A stretch of DNA of 64,000 nucleotides from Clostridium sp. C8-1-8. Lineage in GTDB: Bacteria; Bacillota; Clostridia; Clostridiales; Clostridiaceae. The notes below the pieces were generated by a model that saw only the letters and a program-made list of their open reading frames with translations, made no database searches and was not told the origin of the DNA. Shown here in pieces: positions 16,689 to 26,511 of this stretch. Both the position numbers and the translations under genes were made by a program. Position 1 is the stretch's first letter. Each line of letters begins with the position of its first letter. The DNA is taken from assembly GCF_009928445.1 (NCBI RefSeq), contig NZ_JAABNO010000005.1:62001-126000 (forward strand). Reading direction: 5' to 3'.

Positions 16689-19064
16689 ATGAAAGACTTT
16701 GATTATTCTTCTGAGAGTTATCTTAAAAAGGTAGATGCGTATTGGAGAGCTGCTAATTTTATATCAGTTGGACAATTGTATCTTATGGGCAATCCTTTAC
16801 TAAAGGAACCACTAAAGCCAGAACATGTAAAAAATGCTGTTTTTGGTCACTGGGGTACAATTGCTGGACAAAACTTTATTTATGCGCACTTAAACCGTGT
16901 TATTAATAAATATGATTTAAATATGTTATACATATCAGGTCCAGGTCACGGTGGACAAGTTATGGTTTCTAACTCTTACTTAGACGGAAGCTATAGCGAC
17001 ATATATCCTGAAATAACTCAAGACATACCAGGATTATCAAAATTGTACAAGCAATTCTCCTTCTCAGGTGGAATTGGATCACATGCAACTCCTCAAGCTC
17101 CAGGTTCAATACATGAAGGTGGAGAACTAGGTTATTCATTAGTTCATGGTTATGGAGCTATATTAGACAATCCTGATCTAATAGCTGCAGTAGTTGTTGG
17201 TGATGGTGAAGCTGAAACAGGTCCATTAGCTGCATCATGGCAATTAAACAAATTTATAAACCCTGCTACAGATGGTGTTGTTTTACCAATACTATACTTA
17301 AACGGATTCAAAATCAGTAACCCTACAATAATGGCTAAAATGACTGATGAAGAATTACAAAAGTACTTTGAAGGTTTAGGATGGGATCCAATATTTGTTG
17401 AAGGTACAGATCCTGAATTAACTCATGGTATAATGGCTGAAAAGATGGATGAAGCTATCGAAAAGATATTAACTATAAAGAAAAATGCAATTGAAAACAA
17501 TGATATGTCTAGACCTAAGTGGCCAGTTATACTTAACAGAACACCTAAAGGATGGACAGGTCCTAAGGAATTAAACGGAAGCCCAATCGAAGGTTCATTC
17601 CGTGCTCACCAAGTTCCAATTCCTTTTGACAGAAAGCATATGGAATATGCAGATGATTTCGCTGCTTGGATGAACAGTTACCGTCCAGAAGAATTATTCA
17701 CTGAAGATGGTAAGTTAGTAGATGAAATAGCAGAAATCATGCCTAAGGGTAACAGACGTATGGCTTGCAACCCTGCTGCGAACGGCGGAAACATAATGAA
17801 AGACTTACGTTTACCAAACTACCGTGAGTATGCTATAGACAACTCAGAAAAAGGCAAGAACGTTGCACAAGATATGCTAGTTTTAGGTAACTATGTACGT
17901 GACGTAATGAAATTAAACAAAAAGGAACGTAACTTCAGAGTATTCAGTCCAGACGAAGCTGCTTCAAACCGTTTATATGCAATGTTTGAAGAAACAAGCC
18001 GTCAATGGGTTGGAGAAATCAACGAACCTTATGATGAATTCTTAGCTCCAGATGGACGTGTATTAGATTCTATGTTAAGTGAGCATATAGCTGAAGGTGC
18101 TTTAGAAGCATACTTATTAACTGGTCGTCATGGTTTCATACACAGCTACGAATCATTCCTACGTGTTGTAGATTCAATGGTTACACAACACTTTAAATGG
18201 TTAAACCAATGTGAAGAAATTTCTTGGAGAACTAAGATAGCATCATTAAACTTAATAATGACTTCTCATATCTGGCAACAAGACCATAATGGTTATACTC
18301 ACCAAGATCCAGGTATGTTAGGACACTTAGCTGACAAGAATTCTGGATTAATCCATGAATACTTACCAGCAGATGCTAACTCTTTACTTGTAGCATTTGA
18401 TAAATCTCTAAGAAGCACTAACCAAGTTAACATATTAACAGCTTCAAAGCACCCAAGACAACAATGGTTTACTATTGATGAAGCTGAATATCTAGTTAAC
18501 AACGGTTTAGGAATAGTAGAATGGGCAAGTACTGACAAGGGTCAAGAACCTGACATCATATTTGCAACAGCTGGTGATACTCCAACTCTTGAAGGTTTAG
18601 CTGCTGTTCAATTATTACATGATTATCTTCCAGAATTAAAGATAAGATTTGTAAATATAGTTGACTTATTAAAGCTACAATCTCCAGAAACTTATGAACA
18701 TGGTATATCTGATGCAGAGTTCGATATGATCTTTACAAAAGATAAGCCAATAATATTCGGTTTCCACGGTTATGAAAACTTAGTAGATACTTTATTCTTC
18801 AAGCGTGCTAACCACAATGTTTCTGTTCATGGTTACAGAGATAAGGGTGAAATCACAACTGGCTTCGATATGCGTGTTATGAACCAATTAGACCGTTTCA
18901 ACCTTGTTAAGGATGCAATCTACCACTTACCACAATTAGGTAACAAGGGAGCTTACATTATACAAGAAATGAACGAAAAATTAGACACTCATACTAAGTT
19001 TGTACATGCAAATGGAATAGATCTTCCAGAAATAGCTAACTGGACATGGAAAGGTCTTAAATAA
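16689..19064 (+). CDS. xfp: Xylulose-5-phosphate/fructose-6-phosphate phosphoketolase
   Basis: 791 residues, full length for the family. With thiamine diphosphate and phosphate it splits xylulose-5-P into acetyl-P and glyceraldehyde-3-P (or fructose-6-P into acetyl-P and erythrose-4-P), feeding pentoses into acetate formation. Typical motifs are present: [45 protein letters not shown] and the thiamine-binding [16 protein letters not shown]. The ribosome site AAAGGAG precedes the ATG. The gene stands alone behind a 650-nt upstream region with two AraR-like operators. Its codon use differs from its neighbours: CGT is frequent for Arg where they use AGA. This fits very high expression, or transfer. 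Confidence 0.95.
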   Translation: MKDFDYSSESYLKKVDAYWRAANFISVGQLYLMGNPLLKEPLKPEHVKNAVFGHWGTIAGQNFIYAHLNRVINKYDLNMLYISGPGHGGQVMVSNSYLDGSYSDIYPEITQDIPGLSKLYKQFSFSGGIGSHATPQAPGSIHEGGELGYSLVHGYGAILDNPDLIAAVVVGDGEAETGPLAASWQLNKFINPATDGVVLPILYLNGFKISNPTIMAKMTDEELQKYFEGLGWDPIFVEGTDPELTHGIMAEKMDEAIEKILTIKKNAIENNDMSRPKWPVILNRTPKGWTGPKELNGSPIEGSFRAHQVPIPFDRKHMEYADDFAAWMNSYRPEELFTEDGKLVDEIAEIMPKGNRRMACNPAANGGNIMKDLRLPNYREYAIDNSEKGKNVAQDMLVLGNYVRDVMKLNKKERNFRVFSPDEAASNRLYAMFEETSRQWVGEINEPYDEFLAPDGRVLDSMLSEHIAEGALEAYLLTGRHGFIHSYESFLRVVDSMVTQHFKWLNQCEEISWRTKIASLNLIMTSHIWQQDHNGYTHQDPGMLGHLADKNSGLIHEYLPADANSLLVAFDKSLRSTNQVNILTASKHPRQQWFTIDEAEYLVNNGLGIVEWASTDKGQEPDIIFATAGDTPTLEGLAAVQLLHDYLPELKIRFVNIVDLLKLQSPETYEHGISDAEFDMIFTKDKPIIFGFHGYENLVDTLFFKRANHNVSVHGYRDKGEITTGFDMRVMNQLDRFNLVKDAIYHLPQLGNKGAYIIQEMNEKLDTHTKFVHANGIDLPEIANWTWKGLK

Positions 19065-19080
19065 TATAGAGCTTTAAAGT

Positions 19081-19125
19081 AAAAAGAGGTGTTGATGAAC
19101 ATTGTGTTCGTCAGCGCCTTTTTGT
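19081..19125 (+). terminator. Terminator after xfp
   Basis: AAAAAGAGGTGTTGATGAAC pairs with GTTCGTCAGCGCCTTTTT around a short loop, 16 nt after the stop. Confidence 0.85.
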
Positions 19126-19198
19126 TGTTAATGAAAGTATAAAAAATATTAATTAAACCTATGAATAAAAGAAGTTAGAGCAGATTTCTAGGTTAAAT

Positions 19199-19282
19199 TC
19201 GTCTGCTATATTTTCTTCATATCCATTAAAAAACAGATGTTAAAGTGACTCGCCTAAAAGGGCCACTTCAGCGAATGTTTTA
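19199..19282 (-). repeat. Dispersed repeat family 1, copy C (inverted)
   Basis: The minus strand reads TTCGCTGAAGTGGCCCTTTT, then AGGCGAGTCACTTTAACATC and TGTTTTTTAATGGATATGAA, then GAAAATATAGCAGAC. The hairpin and tail match the other copies. It lies against the direction of both neighbouring genes. Confidence 0.55.
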
Positions 19283-19698
19283 TTGTGTAAGGCAGTGTAG
19301 CGTGTTTTTTTATGTGAAAATATTTTTTACCTTGAAAGCTATAGTTTTAAGGTAATTGAAGAGCATACCATTGGTATTTTTAATTTTGGGAGTTCAGTCA
19401 GGTATGGAAATTTAGGTATATAAATATTAAAATAGAAAATGAAGGACTTTAGAAAACTAAACAAATGGATTTTATAATATATATTTTCTGGGAAATACTG
19501 GATAATTAATTATAATGTATTCCTATGTTTTAGTAGGTTGCATAGGAATAAATACGGAAAGTGTCTAAACTAAGCTTTTTATATATTGTTTGAAGCTAGA
19601 TTGCAAAATAAAATTATTAGTAATAGAACCTAAGTATACCTAAAAGAATAAATGAGAGCAGTTTGACATTTTTATAATATAATGATATTTTTTACATA
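19283..19698. other. Long region ahead of the ZTP riboswitch
   Basis: About 415 nt of AT-rich DNA with no credible ORF. TTGACATTTTTATAATATAATGATATT near 19661-19688 has a good -35 (TTGACA) and several TATAAT-like matches, the likely promoter of the riboswitch-purH transcript. Nothing else is recognised. Confidence 0.5.
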
Positions 19699-19798
19699 TA
19701 GGTTATACGACTGACGGAAGTGGAATAAACCACATGAAGTATAACAACTAAAAAGCCGACCGTCTGGGCAGAAAAGTCCGGATAGTGGGCTTTTTTAT
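19699..19798 (+). promoter_or_regulatory. ZTP riboswitch (pfl motif) with terminator
   Basis: The conserved parts are ACGACTGACGGAAGTGGAAT, the hairpin GTGG-AATAAA-CCAC, CATGAAGTATAACA and the hallmark GCCGACCGTCTGGGCA. The class binds ZTP/ZMP (AICAR phosphates), which signal 10-formyl-THF shortage, and turns genes on. The 3' part overlaps a terminator: GTCTGGGC (19761-19768) pairs with GTCCGGAT, closed by AGCC with GGGCT, then TTTTTT. Ligand binding would spare read-through into the AICAR transformylase gene, which uses exactly this substrate. Confidence 0.92.
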
Positions 19799-19815
19799 TG
19801 TTTAATAAAGTATAA

Positions 19816-19870
19816 ATTTTTGTTATCTAAATCTAGCAATATCAAGGTTTTATAAAAGCTAGTTAGGATA
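19816..19870 (+). repeat. Dispersed repeat family 4, copy c
   Basis: TTGTTATCTAAATCTAGCAA then TATCAAGGTTTTATAAAAGC and TAGTTAGGA. It lies between the riboswitch terminator and the purH ribosome site, inside the transcribed leader. Confidence 0.5.
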
Positions 19871-19899
19871 AACATAAAAAAATGTAAGAAAAGGAGTGT

Positions 19900-21081
19900 A
19901 TGTTAGAGATGAAGGGATTAAAGTTAAAGTACGGATGTAATCCTAATCAAAAACCAGCTAGAATATTTGCTAAGGAAGGAGACCTTCCTATAAAAATAAT
20001 CAATGGTAATGCTGGGTACATTAATTTATTAGATGCTTTGAATGGATGGCAGTTAGTAAAGGAATTAAAAGTAGCTACTGGACTTGCAGCTGCAGTTTCT
20101 TTTAAGCATGTTAGTCCAGCTGGAGTTGGGGTAGCGGTAAGACTTCCAGAAGTATTAAGAAAAGCTTATTTTGTTGATGAAACAGAGTTATCTGATATTG
20201 CTACTGCATATGTTAGGGCAAGAGGTGCTGATAGAATGTCTTCTTATGGTGACTTTGTTGCTTTATCTGATGAATGCGATGAGCAGACAGCAAGATTTTT
20301 ATCCACTGAAGTTTCAGATGGGGTTATTGCTCCAGCATATTCTAATGCTGCATTAGATGTATTAAAAAGCAAGCGTAAAGGTAATTATCTAATAATACAG
20401 ATTGATGAAAACTATGAACCTAAAGAAATTGAAACAAAAGAGGTATATGGAGTGACTTTTGAGCAAAAACGAAATGATGTAAAAATATCAGAGGATTTAT
20501 TAACAAATCTGCCTACTCAAAATAAGCTATTGCCAAGCAATGCAAAGAGAGATTTGATTATAGCTCTTATAACTTTGAAATACACTCAATCTAACTCTGT
20601 TTGTTATGTAAAAGATGGTCAGGCAATTGGTATTGGAGCAGGGCAGCAATCTAGAATTCATTGTACTAGATTGGCAGGTAATAAGGCTGATACCTGGTTC
20701 TTAAGACAAAATCCTAAGGTTTTAAATCTTCCTTTTAAACCAGGTATAAAAAGGGCAGACAGAGACAATGCCATAGATATCTATATTTCAGAGGATTATA
20801 TGGATATATTATCAGATAAAACCTGGCAGAATATTTTTACAGAGAAGCCTGATGTATTAACTAAAGAAGAGAAGAAAGAATGGTTACAGAATTTAAAGGA
20901 GGTAGCTTTAGGCTCAGATGCATTTTTCCCTTTTGGAGATAATATAGAACGTGCAGTAAAAAGCGGTGTAGCTTATATTGCACAAACTGGTGGATCAATA
21001 AGAGATGACAATGTTATAGAAACCTGTGATAAATACAATATAGCGATGGCATTTACTAATGTAAGATTATTTCATCATTAG
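19900..21081 (+). CDS. purH: Stand-alone AICAR transformylase (PurH C-terminal type)
   Basis: 393 residues, matching the stand-alone phosphoribosylaminoimidazolecarboxamide formyltransferases. The roughly 190-residue IMP cyclohydrolase domain of classical PurH is absent. It transfers a formyl group from 10-formyl-THF to AICAR in purine synthesis. Family motifs include LKYGCNPNQKPA, FKHVSPAGV, YVRARGADRMSSYGDF, the segment IGIGAGQQSRIHCTRLAG and AYIAQTGGSIRDD. AAGGAG lies only 3 nt from the ATG at 19900 but 12 nt from the ATG at 19909; homologues begin near the latter (MKxLxLKYGCN), so the start may be 19909. Regulation by the upstream ZTP riboswitch is expected. The cyclisation step must be done elsewhere. 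Confidence 0.93.
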   Translation: MLEMKGLKLKYGCNPNQKPARIFAKEGDLPIKIINGNAGYINLLDALNGWQLVKELKVATGLAAAVSFKHVSPAGVGVAVRLPEVLRKAYFVDETELSDIATAYVRARGADRMSSYGDFVALSDECDEQTARFLSTEVSDGVIAPAYSNAALDVLKSKRKGNYLIIQIDENYEPKEIETKEVYGVTFEQKRNDVKISEDLLTNLPTQNKLLPSNAKRDLIIALITLKYTQSNSVCYVKDGQAIGIGAGQQSRIHCTRLAGNKADTWFLRQNPKVLNLPFKPGIKRADRDNAIDIYISEDYMDILSDKTWQNIFTEKPDVLTKEEKKEWLQNLKEVALGSDAFFPFGDNIERAVKSGVAYIAQTGGSIRDDNVIETCDKYNIAMAFTNVRLFHH

Positions 21082-21112
21082 GCTATGTTTAAAAAAGTTG
21101 TTGAAATTAACT
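21079..21112 (+). repeat. Dispersed repeat family 2, fragment
   Basis: TAGGCTATGTTTAAAAAAGT then TGTTGAAATTAAC resembles the inverted right end of the copy at 34035-34167. It overlaps the stop codon of purH. Confidence 0.4.
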
Positions 21113-21173
21113 ATAGTTGCTGTAGGAATTCCATTTTCAGTAAAGTCTGAATATAAGTTTTGGAGGTAATATT

Positions 21174-21848
21174 ATGAATAAAGATACTTACAAGGTGCTC
21201 TTTATTGGCAATAGCCATACCTATTATAATGATATGGCTTATATGGTTAAATATCTATCAGAGCAATCGGATTCAAGTCATAGGATTGAACCAGTGATGA
21301 TTGCTCAACCAGGAAAAAGTTTAGGAGAGCATAAGGATGAGCCAGAAATAAGATTTAATATTCTTTATGGTAATTATGATTTTGTAGTTATGCAGCAAGT
21401 AGCACATCCTTTTGAAGGTGGGAAGGAGACATTACTTCGAGATGGAAAAGCAATTTATGAATTCATTAATAAAACTGAAGCTACTCCTATTGCTTACATG
21501 ACATGGGCTGAAAAGGCTAAACCGGAAAATCAAAAGATAATGACAGAAGCATATATAGAATTTGCTAAAGAAATTAATGGTTTGCTTTGTCCAGCTGGCA
21601 TAGCTTGGCAGAAGGCTCTAGCTTCAAAGCCAGAGCTTGAATTATACGATATTGATGGACAACATGCTAATCCTACTGGTTCCTACTTGATAGCTTGCAC
21701 ATTTTACAGTGTAATATTACAAAGCAGCCCTATAGGTTTACCAAATGAAATTAAGTTAAATGACAAGGTGCTTTATGATATTCCTAAAAAAGAAGCTGAG
21801 TTTATCCAACAGATAGTATGGGACACTATAAATTGCCAAAATGAATAA
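21174..21848 (+). CDS. SGNH/GDSL-like hydrolase
   Basis: 224 residues. The N-terminal LFIGNSHTYYNDM carries the nucleophile block (GNSHT in place of GDS), and DGQHANPTGSYLIA near residues 162-175 carries the C-terminal Asp-x-x-His block. The substrate is unknown; the fold covers esterases, lipases and deacetylases. There is no signal peptide, so it is probably cytoplasmic. The ribosome site GGAGG lies before the ATG. The 92-nt gap to purH has no clear terminator, so the two may be co-transcribed. A good hairpin follows. Confidence 0.75.
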   Translation: MNKDTYKVLFIGNSHTYYNDMAYMVKYLSEQSDSSHRIEPVMIAQPGKSLGEHKDEPEIRFNILYGNYDFVVMQQVAHPFEGGKETLLRDGKAIYEFINKTEATPIAYMTWAEKAKPENQKIMTEAYIEFAKEINGLLCPAGIAWQKALASKPELELYDIDGQHANPTGSYLIACTFYSVILQSSPIGLPNEIKLNDKVLYDIPKKEAEFIQQIVWDTINCQNE

Positions 21849-21850
21849 TA

Positions 21851-21896
21851 TAAGGACTATATCTCTTATTTATAAGAAATATAGTCCTTATATTTT
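21851..21896 (+). terminator. Terminator after the SGNH hydrolase
   Basis: ATAAGGACTATATCTCTTAT pairs with ATAAGAAATATAGTCCTTAT, followed by ATTTTA. The stem is long and nearly perfect. Confidence 0.8.
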
Positions 21897-22220
21897 ATGA
21901 CTAGTATATATAATTGCTACAAATAACTTACATCTATTTTCTAATAGGAATTTTATTTTTTTAACCTTTTTTTAATGATATAGATGAAGTGCTTAAGGGT
22001 TGTTCTGCTTATTAGTAATAGTATGAAATGAAAGTTTTGTCACCAATCGTACATTTTTATATGTAAACATAATAACATTGAAAACTTCTAAAATACTACC
22101 TAAATTAATTTGTAACCTTTGAATAAAATAATGCTATATATAGATATATATCAATTCGTTTTTTAGATATGTTTTTATAACTGAACAATTGACATGTTTA
22201 TGAATAATATATATATTAGT
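21897..22220. other. Upstream region of the ars operon
   Basis: Extremely AT-rich. It must hold the ars promoter; ATTGACATGTTTATGAATAA near 22189 offers a -35 TTGACA, with ATATAT-type -10 candidates just before the tandem repeat. No ORF is credible. Confidence 0.4.
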
Positions 22221-22274
22221 ATATAGATGAATATCAATATATAGATGAATATCAATATATAGATGAATATCAAT
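22221..22274 (+). repeat. Three perfect 18-bp tandem repeats before arsR, likely operator array
   Basis: The unit ATATAGATGAATATCAAT occurs three times without a mismatch, ending 15 nt before the TTG start of arsR. ArsR/SmtB repressors bind AT-rich imperfect palindromes in such places. ATATCAATATAT across each junction is partly symmetrical. The repeats may be several adjacent binding sites. Confidence 0.6.
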
Positions 22275-22289
22275 ATATGAGGTGATAAA

Positions 22290-22613
22290 TTGAAGCTTGA
22301 TTACAATGAAAATGCAAAGATAATTAAGGCACTTTCAGATCCAAACAGGTTAAAAATAATCGATATTTTATCCTGTGGTGAGAAATGTGCTTGTGATATA
22401 CTTGAACATTTTGATCTTACCCAGCCAACACTTTCTCATCATATGAAAGTGCTGATAGATTGTGGTCTAATTAATAGTCGTAAGGAAGGCCAATGGAATC
22501 ATTATTCTTTAAATAATAAGAATTGTAATAAATTGATGTTATTTATTATGAACCTAATAACTGATACTGATGATTGTGTATGTAAAGACAAGGCTAAATG
22601 CCAGTGTAAATAA
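22290..22613 (+). CDS. arsR: ArsR arsenite-responsive repressor
   Basis: 107 residues, TTG start with GAGGTGAT upstream. It has the winged-helix ArsR fold: LSDPNRLKIIDIL, then the recognition helix QPTLSHHMKVL, then the wing KEGQWNHYSL. As(III)-binding cysteines are in CGEKCACDIL (Cys29, Cys33, Cys35); the classical third Cys two residues after CxCD is absent, so Cys29 probably completes the site. The tail is Cys-rich (CVCKDKAKCQC). It represses the operon in the absence of arsenite or antimonite. First gene of arsR-arsD-arsA-acr3. Confidence 0.93.
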   Translation: MKLDYNENAKIIKALSDPNRLKIIDILSCGEKCACDILEHFDLTQPTLSHHMKVLIDCGLINSRKEGQWNHYSLNNKNCNKLMLFIMNLITDTDDCVCKDKAKCQCK

Positions 22614-22628
22614 AAGGAGATAGATGTT

Positions 22629-22967
22629 ATGAAAAAAATGGTTATTTTTGATCCAGCTATGTGTTGTTCAACAGGAGTATGTGGCCCAAGTATTGATCCA
22701 GAGCTTTTGAGAGTAGCTACTGTACTTAACAACTTAAAGAGCAGAGGTATTATAGTGGAGAGATATAATCTTACTAATAACCCTCAAGCTTTTGTAGATA
22801 ATAAAGAAATTAATGAGATGTTAAATAGTGATGGTATAGATATTTTACCTGTTACAATGGTTGATGGAGCAGTTGTAAAAACCAAGGCTTATCCAACTAA
22901 TGAAGAATTTTGTGAAATGCTAGATATTCCTGAAAATTATCTAAAACTCCAAATTAAAAAGAGATAG
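22629..22967 (+). CDS. arsD: ArsD arsenic metallochaperone
   Basis: 112 residues. Cys12, Cys13 and Cys18 in MCCSTGVCG match the As(III)-binding cysteines of characterised ArsD. The later LPVTMVDG and TKAYPTNEEF fit the thioredoxin-like fold. It hands arsenite to the ArsA ATPase. It lies 15 nt after arsR with AAAGGAG upstream. The C-terminal Cys pairs of some ArsD proteins are missing, as is common in Gram-positive forms. Confidence 0.93.
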   Translation: MKKMVIFDPAMCCSTGVCGPSIDPELLRVATVLNNLKSRGIIVERYNLTNNPQAFVDNKEINEMLNSDGIDILPVTMVDGAVVKTKAYPTNEEFCEMLDIPENYLKLQIKKR

Positions 22968-22987
22968 TTTAATAGTTGTTGTTTAAC

Positions 22988-23017
22988 TAACGATTTATGC
23001 ATGCACATAAATCGTTA
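22988..23017 (+). promoter_or_regulatory. Perfect intercistronic hairpin between arsD and arsA
   Basis: TAACGATTTATG and CATAAATCGTTA form a perfect 12-bp stem around a 6-nt loop. No T-run follows, so it is not a standard terminator. It may set transcript processing or stability between arsD and arsA. Confidence 0.6.
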
Positions 23018-23066
23018 ATATAAACCATAATAAAATATTTTTTAAAAAAGGAAAGGAGGATTAAAT

Positions 23067-24812
23067 ATGTCACAGCTATTTAATCCAAAAGAGATAGAAT
23101 TAACTAAATATATGTTTTTTACTGGCAAGGGTGGAGTTGGTAAAACCTCAACAGCTTGTGCTACTGCTATGCTTTTAGCAGATCAAGGAAAGAAAGTTAT
23201 GTTAGTTAGCACAGACCCTGCATCAAATCTTCAGGATGTTTTTAATAGAGAATTAAACAATAAAGGGGTTAAGATAGAAGAAGTGCCTAATCTTATGGTG
23301 GCAAATTTTAATCCTATTGATGCTGCAAATGAATACAAGGAAAGTGTTGTTGGTCCATATAGAGGTAAACTTCCAGAGGTGGTTATAAAAAATATGGAGG
23401 AGCAGCTTTCTGGTTCCTGCACTGTTGAAATTGCTGCCTTTAATGAATTTACAAACTTTATAACTGATGAAAATATACAAAGAGAATTTGATCATATAAT
23501 ATTTGATACAGCGCCAACAGGACATACTTTAAGAATGCTTCAGCTTCCTTCTGCTTGGAGCAATTTCATAAGTGAAAGTAACCATGGTGCCTCTTGTCTT
23601 GGTCAATTGGCAGGCTTAGAAGATAAGAAAGAAGTGTATAAAGATGCAGTAAAAACACTGTCTGATGGTAAATTAACTGCGCTTATATTAGTAACAAGAC
23701 CAGAGAACACTCCTTTGATGGAAGCAGAAAGAGCAGCCAGTGAGCTCAAAGAAATAGGTGTTAACAATCAAGTATTAATCATAAATGGAGTTCTTAAACA
23801 TGTAGATGATACTTTATCAAATAGTATATATATAAAACAACAACAGGCTATTAAGAATATCCCAACAGGGTTAAAAAATCTTAAGACCTATGAAATTCCT
23901 CTAAGACCTTACAATATTACTGGATTAGACAATGTAAGAGCTTTTTTGGTGGAAGATAAAATTGAGCTGAATAAAGAAAAGCTTAAAGCAGATAAGATGC
24001 TAGCTTTAAAAGATATAATTGATGATTTAGATACTTCAGATAAGAAAGTTATCTTTACCATGGGAAAGGGAGGTGTAGGTAAGACTACTATTGCAGCTTC
24101 TATTGCATTAGGCCTAGCTAAAAAAGGTAAAAAAGTTCATCTTACCACTACTGATCCTGCAGCGCATCTTAAATTTGTTGTAGATGGCAGCGAAGGATTA
24201 ACCTTGAGCAACATAGATGAGAAGAAAGAGCTTGAAAAGTATAGAGAAGAAGTATTAAGTAAAGCTAGAGAAACTATGACTGAGGAAGATATAGAGTATA
24301 TTGAAGAAGATTTAAGATCGCCATGTACACAAGAAATAGCTGTTTTTAGAGCTTTTGCTGAGATAGTTGAAAGATCTGAAGATGAGGTAGTGGTTATAGA
24401 TACTGCTCCAACAGGGCATACTCTTCTGCTTTTAGATTCTACAGAAAGCTATAATAAAGAAATATCTAGATCACAAGGGGATACTCCTGAAGCTGTTAAA
24501 AAACTATTACCTAAGCTTAGAGATTCAAGTAAAACCGAAGTTGTGATTGTAACTTTGGCAGAACCTACACCAGTTTATGAAGCAATGAGACTAGAAGAAG
24601 ACTTAAGTCGTGCTGGAATAAGCAGCAAATGGTGGGCTGTCAACTCAAGTTTGTATGCTGCAAATACAACCAATGATATCTTAAGGGTAAAAGCAAATAA
24701 TGAAGTCCATTGGATTAATAAAGTAAATGATATCTCCAATGGTAAATATGCAGTTATAGAATGGAAAAGTGAAGAAATAAAAAACATTGTTAAAAAGGGT
24801 GAGTTTATTTGA
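23067..24812 (+). CDS. arsA: ArsA arsenite-transporting ATPase, two-domain
   Basis: 581 residues made of two homologous halves, each with a P-loop (GKGGVGKTS near 20-28, GKGGVGKTT near 333-341) and a DTAPTGHT signal-transduction motif. The arsenite-coordinating cysteines appear in [20 protein letters not shown] and [11 protein letters not shown]. It hydrolyses ATP to energise arsenite efflux through the membrane partner. GGAGG lies before the ATG. The last codons overlap the acr3 start. Confidence 0.95.
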   Translation: MSQLFNPKEIELTKYMFFTGKGGVGKTSTACATAMLLADQGKKVMLVSTDPASNLQDVFNRELNNKGVKIEEVPNLMVANFNPIDAANEYKESVVGPYRGKLPEVVIKNMEEQLSGSCTVEIAAFNEFTNFITDENIQREFDHIIFDTAPTGHTLRMLQLPSAWSNFISESNHGASCLGQLAGLEDKKEVYKDAVKTLSDGKLTALILVTRPENTPLMEAERAASELKEIGVNNQVLIINGVLKHVDDTLSNSIYIKQQQAIKNIPTGLKNLKTYEIPLRPYNITGLDNVRAFLVEDKIELNKEKLKADKMLALKDIIDDLDTSDKKVIFTMGKGGVGKTTIAASIALGLAKKGKKVHLTTTDPAAHLKFVVDGSEGLTLSNIDEKKELEKYREEVLSKARETMTEEDIEYIEEDLRSPCTQEIAVFRAFAEIVERSEDEVVVIDTAPTGHTLLLLDSTESYNKEISRSQGDTPEAVKKLLPKLRDSSKTEVVIVTLAEPTPVYEAMRLEEDLSRAGISSKWWAVNSSLYAANTTNDILRVKANNEVHWINKVNDISNGKYAVIEWKSEEIKNIVKKGEFI

Positions 24813-25852
24813 AAAGTAAATTAAAACTATCGTTGCTTGATAGATATCTTACATTATGGATTTTTCTTGCCATGGCTTTAGGGATTACCTTAGGCTGGGC
24901 AGTACCGGAATTATCAAAAGTGTTATCAAATCTATCTGTTGGAAGTACTTCAATACCTATCGCAGTTGGATTAATAATTATGATGTATCCACCACTGGCA
25001 AAGGTAAATTATAAAGAACTAGGAAAGGTATTCAAAAATCCAAAAGTATTAGGCTTATCTTTAGTTCAAAATTGGATTATAGGACCTGTGTTGATGTTCA
25101 TACTTGCTATGGTTTTTCTAAGATCGGATTCAGCTTTAATGACTGGATTAATACTGATAGGACTTGCAAGATGTATAGCAATGGTTATAGTCTGGAATAG
25201 TTTAGCTGATGGAGACAGTGAATATGCAGCAGCATTAGTTGCTTTTAACTCAATATTTCAGGTCATATTCTATTCAGTTTTCGCCTATATCTTTGTTACT
25301 GTATTGCCACCGGTATTTGGACTCAATGGGTACAAAGTTAGTATCTCCATGGGTGAAGTTGCTAGATCTGTGGCGGTCTACCTAGGAATTCCTTTTGCTT
25401 TAGGAATGCTGACTAGATTAATATTAGAACCAATGATGGGATCAGAGTGGTATACGAAGAAGTTTATACCAAAAATCAGTCCATTGGCATTGATTGCGTT
25501 ATTATTTACAATCATAGTTATGTTTACTTATAAAGGTCAGTATATTGTACAGCTACCATTAGAAGTTTTAAAAGTAGCAGTTCCACTTTTGATATACTTT
25601 GTAATCATGTTTTCTGCATCCTTCTTTATAAGTTATAAATCTGGTATAGATTATAAGAAAACTACAACCTTAGCATTTACCGCTGCAAGTAACAATTTCG
25701 AACTTGCTATTGCTGTAGCCGTTGCTGTATTTGGTATTGAATCGAAAGAAGCTTTCACTGCAGTTATAGGTCCACTTGTAGAGGTGCCTGTTATGATTGG
25801 TCTTGTTAACGTGGCATTATATTGGAGAAAAAGATATTTTAATAGGTCTTAG
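24809..25852 (+). CDS. acr3: Acr3-family arsenite efflux permease
   Basis: 347 residues with about ten membrane helices. The family segment [17 protein letters not shown] contains the conserved Cys needed for transport, and [19 protein letters not shown] is the conserved C-terminal helix pair. It exports As(III). The TTG start overlaps the arsA stop (TTGA), with AAAAAGGGTGAG upstream, so translation is coupled. Acr3 paired with ArsA and ArsD is less usual than ArsB but known in Firmicutes. Confidence 0.94.
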   Translation: MKSKLKLSLLDRYLTLWIFLAMALGITLGWAVPELSKVLSNLSVGSTSIPIAVGLIIMMYPPLAKVNYKELGKVFKNPKVLGLSLVQNWIIGPVLMFILAMVFLRSDSALMTGLILIGLARCIAMVIVWNSLADGDSEYAAALVAFNSIFQVIFYSVFAYIFVTVLPPVFGLNGYKVSISMGEVARSVAVYLGIPFALGMLTRLILEPMMGSEWYTKKFIPKISPLALIALLFTIIVMFTYKGQYIVQLPLEVLKVAVPLLIYFVIMFSASFFISYKSGIDYKKTTTLAFTAASNNFELAIAVAVAVFGIESKEAFTAVIGPLVEVPVMIGLVNVALYWRKRYFNRS

Positions 25853-25862
25853 TATAATTAAT

Positions 25863-25896
25863 TTAAGGGAAGTTGTATAACTTTCCTTAAATTTTT
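25863..25896 (+). terminator. Terminator of the arsRDA-acr3 operon
   Basis: TTAAGGGAAGTT pairs with AACTTTCCTTAA, loop GTAT, then ATTTTT. Confidence 0.8.
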
Positions 25897-25993
25897 GCGT
25901 TTTTTAAATTTAGGAGAGTACTTTTAACTTGCATTGCGCTTGATTCCTGTAAAAAGATCGCCTAGATAAAAGTTGCTGTAAAAATTATCAAAA

Positions 25994-26027
25994 ATAGTTG
26001 CAACTTGCAACTATTGCATAGTACAAT
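25994..26027 (+). promoter_or_regulatory. Promoter with perfect palindromic operator ahead of the MarR gene
   Basis: ATAGTTGCAA and TTGCAACTAT flank a single C (25994-26014), a perfect 10-bp-arm palindrome. A -35 TTGCAA (25998-26003) inside it and a -10 TACAAT (26022-26027) are 18 nt apart. The palindrome therefore covers the -35 and fits autoregulation by the MarR protein encoded next. Confidence 0.75.
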
Positions 26028-26048
26028 GATTACAGGAGGTAATTATTT

Positions 26049-26495
26049 ATGAACTTGACAAATAATTCAAATCAGCTACGAGAACTTATAAGAGGACTAG
26101 AGAGGAAACTTGGAATTTTAGAGGATAATGGTTTTTCTTGCTGTAGTATAAGTATATCTCAATGTCATGCTTTGGTTGAAATAGGACGCGCTAATAGTAT
26201 TTCCTTAAACAAATTAGCAGAAGTATTAAATCTTGAGAATAGTACAATGAGCAGAACTGTGAACAATCTTGTTTCAAATGACTTAGCTAAAAGAGATATC
26301 GATCCACAAGATAGAAGGTATCTAACTATATCACTTACAGATAAAGGGCAGAAGCTATATGAAGAAATCGAAGAGGATATGAATTTATATTTTAAAAAAA
26401 TCTATGATAATCTTCCAGAAGGTAAAAAGGATCAGGTATTAGAAAGCATTGAGATGATTTTAACTGCCATAGATAAAAGCGAATGTTGTGAATAG
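26049..26495 (+). CDS. MarR family regulator of the arsenic island
   Basis: 148 residues with a winged helix: LNKLAEVLNLENSTMSRTVNNL is the recognition region and DPQDRRYLTISLTDKG the wing. The N-terminal region carries CCSISISQC and the C-terminus ends ECCE. These cysteines could sense arsenic or thiols. GGAGG precedes the ATG. It lies 16 nt before a methyltransferase gene with a similar Cys-rich end, so the pair is an operon under the palindrome upstream. The role in arsenic response is inferred from position and cysteines. Confidence 0.85.
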   Translation: MNLTNNSNQLRELIRGLERKLGILEDNGFSCCSISISQCHALVEIGRANSISLNKLAEVLNLENSTMSRTVNNLVSNDLAKRDIDPQDRRYLTISLTDKGQKLYEEIEEDMNLYFKKIYDNLPEGKKDQVLESIEMILTAIDKSECCE

Positions 26496-26511
26496 TAAAG
26501 GAGATGGGTAT

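Noticed and set aside
22221-22274. Tandem 18-bp repeats considered as a CRISPR start
   Set aside because: Direct head-to-tail units without spacers and no cas genes nearby.
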